From contig JAAEQP010001525.1 in NCBI GenBank assembly GCA_024231375.1, positions 1 through 6,944 of the forward strand: a stretch of 6,944 nucleotides of DNA. Direction: 5' to 3'. The position numbers and the translations under genes were made by a program. The first letter of the stretch is position 1. Every line of letters starts with the position of its first letter. Shown here in pieces: positions 1-6,655 of the stretch. The DNA comes from a bacterium. GTDB taxonomy: Bacteria; Hydrogenedentota; Hydrogenedentia; Hydrogenedentiales; SLHB01. A model generated the notes under the pieces. The model did not search any database and was not told the DNA's origin. It was given only the letters and a program-made list of their open reading frames with translations.

Positions 1-12
1 AAGCTCTTGCGT

Positions 13-68
13 CCCATTATTGCCCTTCTTAGGGCAACAATGGGTGGCTGTCCCCCGCTTATCGCGGG
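13..68. repeat. Two tandem palindromes, REP-like
   Basis: The first hairpin pairs CCCATTATTGCCC (13-25) with GGGCAACAATGGG (32-44) around the 6-nt loop TTCTTA, with 12 of 13 positions matching. Nine bases later a second hairpin pairs CCCGC (54-58) with GCGGG (64-68). Two palindromes close together in a non-coding spacer are typical of REP/BIME-type dispersed repeats. The first could also be the end of an upstream transcript, but no T-run follows it on the plus strand. Copy number in the genome cannot be seen from here. Confidence 0.55.
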
Positions 69-147
69 CTACGCGCCAGGGTCGAGATCTTCCAGCAGCC
101 CCGCTGAGGCCCCTATCGGGTCCTAGCGCCCGCCGACACCGCGGTAG

Positions 148-167
148 GGTCGCGCTCCGTCGCGACC
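148..167. repeat. Perfect 7-bp palindrome upstream of gene 1
   Basis: GGTCGCG (148-154) pairs with CGCGACC (161-167) around the loop CTCCGT. It is followed closely by the 13-mer GACCGGCGCCCTC (174-186), which recurs exactly at 6929-6941 near the other end of the window. The rest of 69-257 shows no ORF with coding character and no convincing sigma-70-like promoter. The palindrome looks like part of a dispersed repeat rather than an operator for gene 1, but neither role can be excluded. Confidence 0.45.
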
Positions 168-241
168 GTCTTTGACCGGCGCCCTCTGTCGTTGAAGCCT
201 CGCCCTCACGTCGGTACCATGACCCGAAAGCGGCGGAATAT

Positions 242-249
242 GGAAAGGA
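242..249 (+). promoter_or_regulatory. Shine-Dalgarno site for gene 1
   Basis: GGAAAGGA lies 8 nt before the ATG at 258 and is the best ribosome binding site near the gene start. In-frame alternatives at TTG 192, ATG 219 and ATG 240 have no comparable site. It therefore favours 258, although the 219 start would give the leader a basic stretch (TRKRR) that the 258 start lacks. Confidence 0.6.
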
Positions 250-257
250 CATCCATC

Positions 258-2234
258 ATGTGGTGCGCAATCGTGCTCGGAGTAGCTGTCATGTCGGCAA
301 CTGAACCCGTACCCGAGACCCAACTGGTCGACGGTGATTTCGAGGTGGCGAACGTAGTACCGCCGCTCCTCGACCTGGACGAACTGCGCACACGCCGCGT
401 GCGTGGCGAGGACGAGTTGCCCATCGTCGTTCCACCGTTCGAACAACACGTCCAGCGTCCAACGCCGGTGCCCGACGGACTTGCATTCACGCGGGCGCGC
501 CAACTGGACGCCTACAAGGCATGGGACCGCAAGCTTCCGGACGGCTCAGGGCAGGTCTCCGCGTTTATTGTCGACGGCGACAATGCTTGGGTCGCCACCG
601 AAAACGGCCTGTACCTGGACACGAAGCGGCATAACGCCTACGGGGTGGACGGTCCCCTCGCCACTCGTATCACCGCACTCGCGCTCGACTCCAAACACAC
701 CCTGTGGGTGGGCACGCCCCTCGGGCTTAGCGTCCGTTCGACCGATGGCGCGTGGCGTGCCCTGCGCGGCCGCGACGGGCTACCTTACGAAGATGTGACC
801 GCGCTCGCCTTCGACGCGCGCGACCGTTTGTGGATTGGCACCACCCGCGGCGCGATTCAGTACCGCCCCTACGAAGAAGGCCGGCAGTGGTTCTACCGTG
901 CGGGCAGACGCTATCTGCCCGGCGACGTGGTTCGCGACATCGCCTTGTCCGCCGACGGGCAACAGGTCTGGTTCGATATGGACGCGGGCGTCGGTTGTGT
1001 CGCGGCGGAGACAGCCACACTCCTGGCGAAGGCAGAGTCCATCGAAGAACGCGTCAACGAACGGCACCGGCGGCTCGGGCTGGTGGCGGATTGCCTGCTC
1101 GACGATGCGGCGAACCCCACGGCCCACACCATTCCTGACCAGGACAACGACGGCCTGTGGACGGCGTATCACGTGGCGGCCATGTCCCTCTGCTACGGGA
1201 CGACCAAGGACGAGGCCGCGCTGCGTAGCGTCAAGGAAAGCATGCACGCCCTCTACATGCTGCAGAACGCGTCCGGCACGCCCGGCTTGGTCGCCCGGAG
1301 CGTGGTCCCTGCCGACATCGGCAAGACGAAGAGCGAACAGTGGCGGCCCACGGCGGACGGCACGTTGTATTGGAAGAGCGACACGTCGAGCGACGAAATC
1401 GACGGCCATTACCTCGCCTTCTACACCTATTGGGAACACGTCGCCCGCCACATCCCCGAAGAACGGGCATTGTGCGAACGTCAGGTGCGCGCGCTCACGG
1501 ACTACATCGTCGACAACGGCTACCTCCTCATCGATTGGACCGGGAAGCGCACGCGTTGGGGATTCTGGAGTCCCGAATTGCTCAACAATCACCCGGAGCA
1601 CTACCTCGAAAACGGCCTGAACAGCCTGCAAATCCTGTCGTTCCTGAAAGTGGCTCACTACATCACGGGCGACCCCAAGTACAAGAAGCATTATGACTCG
1701 CTGATCGTGGATCACGGCTATCTCAACAACGTTCTGCTCTCGAAGAAAACCTTTCCCGACTCCCACAACCATTCCGACGACCAACTCGGTTACGTGGCGT
1801 GGTATCCCATCCTGCAGCTCGAACGCGACCCGCGCGTGCACCGCGCCCTGCAGGCGGCCGTGCGACGCCACTACAAGATCGTCGAACCCGAGCGGCCAAG
1901 TTTCTTCGCGTATGTGACGGCCACCATTGACCCCTTCTACGTCGATCTCGATGCCGCCATCGAGAATCTCCGCAACATTCCCGAAGACCGGCGGTCCTGG
2001 CGCACGGAGAACAGTCACCGGACCGATGTAGTGTTTCACCCCCGCGTAGACCGGTTCGACAAACCCCAGTTGCTTCGCGTGTTGCCCGCCGACGAACGCA
2101 CTTTCGGCAAATGGAACCGGAATCCTTACATCCCCGACGAAGGCGGCGACGGTCGCCATGAGGACGACGGCGCCGCCTATTTGCTGCCCTACTGGATGGG
2201 GCGGTACCATGGGTTCATTGCGGAAGTGAAGTAA
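258..2234 (+). CDS. Exported protein: propeller-repeat region plus helical toroid-like domain
   Basis: 658 residues from the ATG chosen by its Shine-Dalgarno site. A short hydrophobic leader (residues 1-14, ending VMSA before TEPVPE) suggests export. Residues about 100-250 carry four blade-like repeats of the two-component-regulator propeller (Reg_prop) type. The clearest are ITALALDSKHTLWVGTPLG (138-156) and VTALAFDARDRLWIGTTRG (180-198), with weaker ones near 101 and 225. From about residue 294 the protein is predicted to be all helical, starting at DNDGLWTAYHVAAMS. Marked motifs are DEIDGHYLAFYTYWEHV (379-395), TRWGFWSPELLN (432-443), LNSLQILSFLKVAHYITGD (454-472), HNHSDDQLGYVAWYP (503-517), ENSHRTDV (584-591) and a C-terminal EDDGAAYLLPYWMGRYHGF. 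I recognise this as a recurring family in soil and planctomycete-like bacteria, with no proven activity known to me. The fold resembles (alpha/alpha)-barrel glycan enzymes, so a carbohydrate substrate is a guess. There is no kinase domain and no second membrane segment. Gene 2 begins 76 bp downstream. Confidence 0.9.
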   Translation: MWCAIVLGVAVMSATEPVPETQLVDGDFEVANVVPPLLDLDELRTRRVRGEDELPIVVPPFEQHVQRPTPVPDGLAFTRARQLDAYKAWDRKLPDGSGQVSAFIVDGDNAWVATENGLYLDTKRHNAYGVDGPLATRITALALDSKHTLWVGTPLGLSVRSTDGAWRALRGRDGLPYEDVTALAFDARDRLWIGTTRGAIQYRPYEEGRQWFYRAGRRYLPGDVVRDIALSADGQQVWFDMDAGVGCVAAETATLLAKAESIEERVNERHRRLGLVADCLLDDAANPTAHTIPDQDNDGLWTAYHVAAMSLCYGTTKDEAALRSVKESMHALYMLQNASGTPGLVARSVVPADIGKTKSEQWRPTADGTLYWKSDTSSDEIDGHYLAFYTYWEHVARHIPEERALCERQVRALTDYIVDNGYLLIDWTGKRTRWGFWSPELLNNHPEHYLENGLNSLQILSFLKVAHYITGDPKYKKHYDSLIVDHGYLNNVLLSKKTFPDSHNHSDDQLGYVAWYPILQLERDPRVHRALQAAVRRHYKIVEPERPSFFAYVTATIDPFYVDLDAAIENLRNIPEDRRSWRTENSHRTDVVFHPRVDRFDKPQLLRVLPADERTFGKWNRNPYIPDEGGDGRHEDDGAAYLLPYWMGRYHGFIAEVK

Positions 2235-2296
2235 CGGCGGGCATTGCGCTCTTTTCACGCAGGTGGTAAGTTGTGCTCAGGCCGACGCGAACGAGC

Positions 2297-2302
2297 AAGG
2301 AG
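2297..2302 (+). promoter_or_regulatory. Shine-Dalgarno site for gene 2
   Basis: AAGGAG is a near-ideal site 8 nt before the ATG at 2311. It decides the start over the in-frame GTG at 2263, which has no such site and would add 16 residues of no signal-peptide character. Confidence 0.8.
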
Positions 2303-2310
2303 CTAGACAC

Positions 2311-3789
2311 ATGACGCAAAGAGAACGGGGACCGAGGAAATGGGGACTGTACCAAGCGAGTGAGTCCCCGAACGAGACGGGACTGTCCCCATTTCCGTTC
2401 CTCCTCCTAGCCCTCTTCCTCCCCTTCTGTTTCTGCTGCATCGCCTCTGCGGAGGAAGCGCCGGAGACGGCGGCGCCAACGGCCCCGCCTCTACGCGCTG
2501 GCTTCGCCCGCACGGACCTTACCCCCGCCGTCGGCACAGAGATGCCGGGCGGCTTCAGCAAACGCCTCTCCAAGGGCATCCACGATCCCCTGTGGGCCGA
2601 AGCGGCCTACTTCAACGACGGCAACACTGAACTGGCCGTCGTCGGCATCGATCTCATCATGATTTCCCACGAAACCGTCGCGCTTGCCAGGAAACATGCC
2701 GAAACCCTGTGTGGCATTCCAGCCTCAAACATCATGATCGCCGCCAGCCATACCCACAACGGCGGCCCGGTCGTTGATTGCCTCGGGTCCACAAGCGACC
2801 CCGCTTACTGCCAGTTCGCCGCTGAGAAGATCGGCGAAGCGGTGGCGCAAGCCCATGCCAACGCCGCGGAATCTCAGGTAGCCTGGGGCGCGGGGCATGA
2901 GGACACGGTGGGCTTCAACCGCCGGTTCTACATGAAAGATGGCACGGTCAAAACACATCCCGGCAAGATGAATCCCGACATCATCAAAGCGGAAGGCCCC
3001 ATCGACCCGGAGGTAGGCGTCATTTCCGTGCGGAACGCCGCCGGCGAAGTCACTGGTTGCATCGTCAACTATGCGCTCCACGGCACTGTCATCGGCGGTG
3101 CGGAGACTTCGGCTGACTGGATTTGCTACTTGCGTGAAACGGTCCGCGCCGTCATGGGCGACGACGTGGGCGTGGTGTTCCTGAACGGTGCATGCGGCGA
3201 CATCACCCAGGTCGACAACCGCAACCCGCGTCCCACCGCATTCGGCGAAGTGTGGGCGCGGCGCATCGGCACCATCGTCGGCGCGGAAACCCTGAAAGTG
3301 CTCGCCCGCGCCGAATACGCTCCCGCCGCGACGCTCGGCGTGACAACGAAGACCCTCGCGCTGCCCATCCGCGACTTGGCCGCGACGGACGAGGAACATG
3401 TGGCGAGTGAAGCGCCCGCTTCAGGGCTCGGCTCGGGCAAGAAGGATGCCTACCTCCGCGAAGCGTCTTTCGTCCGCGCCATGAAAGAGCGGTCGCCCAC
3501 GGTCGACGCGGAGATCCAGGCCATGCGCATCGGCGACGTCGGGATCGCGAGCAACGGAACGGAGTACTTCTGCGCCTTGGGCCTCGCCATCAAGGAAGGG
3601 TCGCAGCACAAGATGACCATGGTGTCCGAACTCACCAACGGCTACTACGGCTATTGCGCCACGCGCCCGGCCTACGCGGGAGGGGGATACGAAGTGCGCA
3701 CGGCCCGCAGCAGCTATCTCGCACCCGGCACCGGCGAACAGGTTGCCCAAACCTCGGTCGAGTTGCTCAACCAGCTTGTGGGGCAGTAG
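2311..3789 (+). CDS. Neutral/alkaline non-lysosomal ceramidase-family protein, exported
   Basis: 492 residues. A hydrophobic segment (30-47, FLLLALFLPFCFCCIASA) ending in ASA before EE looks like a cleavable signal peptide with an unusually long n-region. The mature part from about residue 62 matches the N-terminal catalytic domain of neutral ceramidases (the PF04734 type). Family landmarks are RAGFARTDLTP (62-72), the metal-binding SHTHNGG (146-152, His147 and His149), NYALHGTVIG (253-262, His257), NGACGDITQ (292-300), NGTEYF (415-420, likely metal ligand Glu418) and a Tyr-rich NGYYGYCATRPAY (443-455). Known enzymes are Zn-dependent amidases that split ceramide into sphingosine and fatty acid. 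In them the catalytic serine sits in GDVSPN. Here the equivalent is GDITQV, with Thr299 in that place. The protein also lacks the C-terminal immunoglobulin-like domain of true ceramidases (about 650-780 residues). The metal site looks intact but the substrate is uncertain. Codons 5-29 lie in a REP-like repeat. Confidence 0.93.
   Translation: MTQRERGPRKWGLYQASESPNETGLSPFPFLLLALFLPFCFCCIASAEEAPETAAPTAPPLRAGFARTDLTPAVGTEMPGGFSKRLSKGIHDPLWAEAAYFNDGNTELAVVGIDLIMISHETVALARKHAETLCGIPASNIMIAASHTHNGGPVVDCLGSTSDPAYCQFAAEKIGEAVAQAHANAAESQVAWGAGHEDTVGFNRRFYMKDGTVKTHPGKMNPDIIKAEGPIDPEVGVISVRNAAGEVTGCIVNYALHGTVIGGAETSADWICYLRETVRAVMGDDVGVVFLNGACGDITQVDNRNPRPTAFGEVWARRIGTIVGAETLKVLARAEYAPAATLGVTTKTLALPIRDLAATDEEHVASEAPASGLGSGKKDAYLREASFVRAMKERSPTVDAEIQAMRIGDVGIASNGTEYFCALGLAIKEGSQHKMTMVSELTNGYYGYCATRPAYAGGGYEVRTARSSYLAPGTGEQVAQTSVELLNQLVGQ
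2325..2396. repeat. REP-like inverted repeat inside the gene 2 reading frame
   Basis: GGAAATGGGGACTGTACC (2336-2353) and the reverse complement of 2379-2396 match at 16 of 18 positions, 12 of them uninterrupted. A second nested pair is CGGGGAC (2326-2332) with GTCCCCG (2364-2370). The right arm also contains the self-complementary GGGACTGTCCC (2379-2389). GGGGACTGTCCCC-type palindromes are, as I recall, a common dispersed repeat class associated with REP-type tyrosine transposases (RAYT). The stretch is fully open in the gene 2 frame and encodes about 24 residues ahead of the hydrophobic segment. Exact ends are approximate. Confidence 0.65.
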
Positions 3790-3812
3790 GCGCACAACCG
3801 CGAGAGGGACGC

Positions 3813-3896
3813 ATGCACGACCACAAGGAGTCTCCCGAAGCAGTCAAACTTGGCGTGTCGATGGGCATCTGCATAGGAAATGAGGCCGGTTTGTAA
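3813..3896 (+). CDS. Short ORF, 27 codons, possible truncated glycine-rich small protein
   Basis: It starts at an ATG 24 nt after the gene 2 stop, with AGAGGG (3803-3808) 4 nt before it, a usable though tight ribosome binding site. The product begins MHDHKESPEAVKLG and continues with a small-residue stretch GVSMGICIGNEAGL. This resembles the N-terminal half of small glycine-zipper-type proteins (charged head, then GxxxG-like repeats), but the ORF stops just where such repeats would continue. The stop is only 10 nt before the inverted-repeat element at 3907, so it may be a gene cut off by that element. It could equally be a chance ORF; 27 codons are too few to judge codon use. Confidence 0.3.
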   Translation: MHDHKESPEAVKLGVSMGICIGNEAGL

Positions 3897-3906
3897 CCGT
3901 CTTGCG

Positions 3907-4091
3907 CCCTCTCCCGACGGGGACTTTCCAAAAAGTACATTGGCCCTCGAATGAGGCAACATCAGGGGGGCCTTGACCCCCTGTGGAGACACAGATCGTG
4001 CGATACGGGCCATTCTCCGAGGTCGAGTCTGTCTGCGTCTCGCGCAGAATCCAATACGTTGGTCTTTTTGGAAGGTCCCGACGGGAGAGGG
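3907..4091. repeat. 185-bp element with 28-29-bp terminal inverted repeats (MITE-like or structured leader)
   Basis: The left arm (3907-3935) and the right arm (4064-4091) are inverted copies: CTTTTTGGAA, then A or G, then GTCCC, one extra base, one mismatch, then CGGGAGAGGG. About 26 of 29 positions match. The 128-nt interior holds a strong hairpin (CAGGGGG 3963-3969 with CCCCCTG 3977-3983) and a smaller one (CTGCG 4033-4037 with CGCAG 4043-4047). No transposase and no clear target-site duplication are visible. It may be a non-autonomous mobile element, or a folded RNA leader of gene 3. An ATG at 3951 in the gene 3 frame lies inside it and is not a credible start. Confidence 0.65.
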
Positions 4092-4101
4092 GTGGGGCTC
4101 G

Positions 4102-4116
4102 CCCGCCGCAGGCGGG
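4102..4116. other. GC-rich hairpin between the inverted-repeat element and gene 3
   Basis: CCCGCC (4102-4107) pairs perfectly with GGCGGG (4111-4116) across a 3-nt loop. No T-run follows, so it is not a standard intrinsic terminator. It sits 48 nt before the gene 3 Shine-Dalgarno site and could belong to the same structured spacer. The remaining spacer 4117-4163 shows nothing I can name. Confidence 0.35.
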
Positions 4117-4163
4117 TCCTACTGCTCACCGCATTGTGTCAGAACCCGAGACCGGGGATTACT

Positions 4164-4170
4164 GAGGTGA
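4164..4170 (+). promoter_or_regulatory. Shine-Dalgarno site for gene 3
   Basis: GAGGTGA ends 5 nt before the ATG at 4176. It selects that start over the GTG at 4167, which overlaps the site, and over the far upstream ATG at 3951, which lies inside a repeat. Confidence 0.75.
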
Positions 4171-4175
4171 ACACC

Positions 4176-6605
4176 ATGCTTCTACTCATGACCGCCATGT
4201 GTTTCGGTGCGGTGGACTGGCAGCATCCCGGCGGGATGGTGACCGACGCCACCCTCGTCGAGGTGCGCGTGAAGTTGGAGAACCACGCCTGGGCACGGCA
4301 AGTGTACAACACGCACAAGCGTCAGCAGGTGCCGTGGCTCGATGCATCGTACGAGGACCTGCGCCGCGTCTTCCCGACCGCCTGCGGAAACGTGTACCAC
4401 AACTACTCGTGTCCCACCGACCGATGCCGCCTCACCTTCGACCCCTTTGAACCGGCTCACTTCACCTGCCCCGTGTGCAAAGAGGTCTTTCCCGCCGACA
4501 CGGACGCGGGCATCTACACCGACAGTCAGCGGTACAAGGGCACCATGTACGACGGCTGGGCATGCATGTTCTACCAGGCCGCGGGTGCCAGGGCGGGTGA
4601 GATGGCCTTGATAGCGCGCATCGAGAACGACGACGCCCGGTTCCGCCGGGCTATCGAGATCCTCATGCTCTACGCGGACACCATTGAAGGCTTGCCCACC
4701 CAAGTCGATCCCAGTCCTCAGATGAACCGCATCCTCACCTACCATCGCGAAGGCGACAACAAGGTACTCTTCGATCTGGCATGTGCCTACGAACTCGTGC
4801 GGGACCGCATGACGTCCGAACAGCGCGCGCGCTTTGAGACGGTGGTCCTCCAGCGCATGCTCGACGATCTCATGCTCGAACCCATCTACACCTACGACCA
4901 CAACAACGTGTACCAATGGCATCGCACCATCGTCCAGACGGCCATTGCCCTCGAACGCGACGACCTCATCGATTGGAGTTTCGGATTCGGCGCGTACTCG
5001 CCCGAGTCTCAACCCGACCACCGAAGTATGCGGTTGCTCTTGGACACTCATTTCAAACCCGACGGCGCATTCTGGGAAATGTGTTCCGGCTACCACCTGT
5101 ACCCCGTGTATTTCTTGTGCGAATTCGCCGTGTTGTCGCACCGCCTGTCGGCCATGGACCCTGTCCGGTTTCCGCCCGATCAATACGATATGACCGACCG
5201 CGCCAGTCGCGGCGGTACGGTCATCCACGGCGCGCTCCACTGGTTCCTGTCCATGGCTATGCCCAACCGGTCCATGCCCACCATTGGCGACTCCCCGCAA
5301 CCTGAAGCCGGGCTCGACAACTACTTCGTCACCGCCGAGGTGGGCTACCGCTTCTTCGATGTGAAGGCCGTGGGCGACTACCCCGCCTACCGTGAAGGCC
5401 AACGCCGCTGGAGCGCGTTGCTCTACGGCGCGCCCGAAATCGTGCAACACGAGACGCCCTTCACCAGTTCCTTTCTCTCCAGCGGCTGGGTGTCCCTGCG
5501 GAACGAGTGGGGGGGCAACCGCGTGTGGGCAGGGCTGAACGGACTCATCCCCGGCGGCGGTCATCAGCACGGTGACCGCCTCGGCTTGCTCCTCTATTCG
5601 CACGACACCCTCCTCGCCCTCGAGAAAGGAACGCCGTACAACGAAAGCACCACCCGCGTCCTGGCCACCTTCTCGCCTATGCACAACACCGTGACCGTCG
5701 ACATGCAATCACAGACCCAAGGCGAAGCCCTCACCCCCGAACAGACCCCCGAAGTGGTTCACTTCCACGCAGGAGAATGGCTCCAGTTCGCCGAGATTTG
5801 CGCGGACCATCTCTACTCTCAGACCACCGTGTTCCGGCGTGCCGTAGCTGTCATCGAAGACGTGGCCGTAGACCTCTTCCGCGTCGAAGGCGGCGACACC
5901 CACGATTGGATGCTACACCACGCAGGCGATGCCCCGGATCTGTCGGTCGAAACAGTGCCCGCCGCATTCGAACCCGTCGACTGGCTGTACAACGGAACCG
6001 ACAACGTGCGTGTCGCCGCGAGCAGCGCGGCATGGGATGCCCGGTGGCATGTGGACGACGTGACCTCGCGGCTGACCATGGCCGGCGCCGCCGACACATC
6101 CGTGTACCAACTCGAGACCTATCCCATCGGCAATGCCGTCGTCACCACCGGCCATCCGCCCTGTCAAACCCTGTGCGTGCGTCGCACCAACGACGCCCCC
6201 TTCCTCGCCGTGTGGGACGCATGGCGCGGTACCCCGAATCTGGAAGAGATCGCGTTCACGGACGACGGCGGCGTCATGCTGAGGACGCGTTCCCACACCT
6301 ATCATCTTCGGTTCGGCTCCGGCGAAAGCACGTTCGAGGACGGTACAACGATCAGCACCAACGGCGCATTCGCCATCACCCGCGACCGCGACGCGGCAGT
6401 GATGATCGGCGCCTCGTTCCTCAACGCTACATCGCAAGGCGATGACCTGGCCATCAAAGCAGAATCGAACGTGACCGCCGTCGTCACCCGAGGTCCCGAC
6501 GAGCCCACCATCCGCACCTACCCCGCCATCCAACACGATACCCACGGCGGCGAGGACCATCCGCGCCCCCCGCCCGACGTGCGCGTGGACGTCCCCACCG
6601 GCTAG
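4176..6605 (+). CDS. Heparinase II/III-family polysaccharide lyase, exported
   Basis: 809 residues. A very short leader (MLLLMTAMCFGA before VDWQHP) suggests export. The N-terminal part (about 30-400) is the helical toroid of alginate and heparinase II/III-type lyases. It includes a Cys pair set (CPTDRC 79-84, CPVC 98-101) like the zinc-knuckle insert seen in many relatives. Likely active-site landmarks are NNVYQWH (243-249), GAFWEMCSGYHLYP (297-310, Tyr306) and GGGHQHGDRLGL (460-471, an HxHxD pattern at His463/His465/Asp467). The C-terminal beta-sheet domain shows TTRVLATFSPMHNTVTVD (492-509), VDLFRVEGGDTHDWMLH (565-581) and a long beta-rich end. The family breaks uronic-acid glycosidic bonds by beta-elimination; substrate (alginate, heparin-like, other) cannot be read from sequence. 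The length fits a complete two-domain enzyme. The last 20 or so residues (HDTHGGEDHPRPPP and on) are a His/Asp/Pro-rich tail of no clear role. The spacer upstream suggests separate expression from gene 2. Confidence 0.95.
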   Translation: MLLLMTAMCFGAVDWQHPGGMVTDATLVEVRVKLENHAWARQVYNTHKRQQVPWLDASYEDLRRVFPTACGNVYHNYSCPTDRCRLTFDPFEPAHFTCPVCKEVFPADTDAGIYTDSQRYKGTMYDGWACMFYQAAGARAGEMALIARIENDDARFRRAIEILMLYADTIEGLPTQVDPSPQMNRILTYHREGDNKVLFDLACAYELVRDRMTSEQRARFETVVLQRMLDDLMLEPIYTYDHNNVYQWHRTIVQTAIALERDDLIDWSFGFGAYSPESQPDHRSMRLLLDTHFKPDGAFWEMCSGYHLYPVYFLCEFAVLSHRLSAMDPVRFPPDQYDMTDRASRGGTVIHGALHWFLSMAMPNRSMPTIGDSPQPEAGLDNYFVTAEVGYRFFDVKAVGDYPAYREGQRRWSALLYGAPEIVQHETPFTSSFLSSGWVSLRNEWGGNRVWAGLNGLIPGGGHQHGDRLGLLLYSHDTLLALEKGTPYNESTTRVLATFSPMHNTVTVDMQSQTQGEALTPEQTPEVVHFHAGEWLQFAEICADHLYSQTTVFRRAVAVIEDVAVDLFRVEGGDTHDWMLHHAGDAPDLSVETVPAAFEPVDWLYNGTDNVRVAASSAAWDARWHVDDVTSRLTMAGAADTSVYQLETYPIGNAVVTTGHPPCQTLCVRRTNDAPFLAVWDAWRGTPNLEEIAFTDDGGVMLRTRSHTYHLRFGSGESTFEDGTTISTNGAFAITRDRDAAVMIGASFLNATSQGDDLAIKAESNVTAVVTRGPDEPTIRTYPAIQHDTHGGEDHPRPPPDVRVDVPTG

Positions 6606-6655
6606 GACAAGGCGCATCTCCACCTGGTAGCGTCAGCGTACCCGCGGACCATCTT

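Noticed and set aside
13..68. CRISPR array or tRNA/rRNA at the window start
   Set aside because: The two hairpins differ in sequence and are not spaced as direct repeats, and no cloverleaf or rRNA-like sequence could be recognised here or elsewhere in the window.
172..200. Possible -35 element (TTGACC at 172-177) for gene 1
   Set aside because: No -10-like hexamer is found at 16-18 nt spacing; the sequence there is GC-rich and part of a repeated 13-mer context.
780..2258. Long open frame on the minus strand opposite gene 1 (492 codons)
   Set aside because: It is an antisense shadow caused by high G/C at third codon positions. Its translation has no domain or motif character, while the plus strand shows clear propeller and helical motifs.
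2263..2310. GTG start for gene 2
   Set aside because: No Shine-Dalgarno site precedes it, while AAGGAG sits 8 nt before the ATG at 2311.
3951..4175. N-terminal extension of gene 3 from the ATG at 3951
   Set aside because: These 75 codons run through the inverted-repeat element and the GC hairpin, have no ribosome binding site of quality, and would bury the hydrophobic leader at 4176.
4182..5708. Long open frame on the minus strand opposite gene 3 (508 codons)
   Set aside because: Same shadow effect: the plus strand is an unmistakable heparinase II/III-type lyase across this whole stretch, and the antisense translation is low in meaningful motifs.
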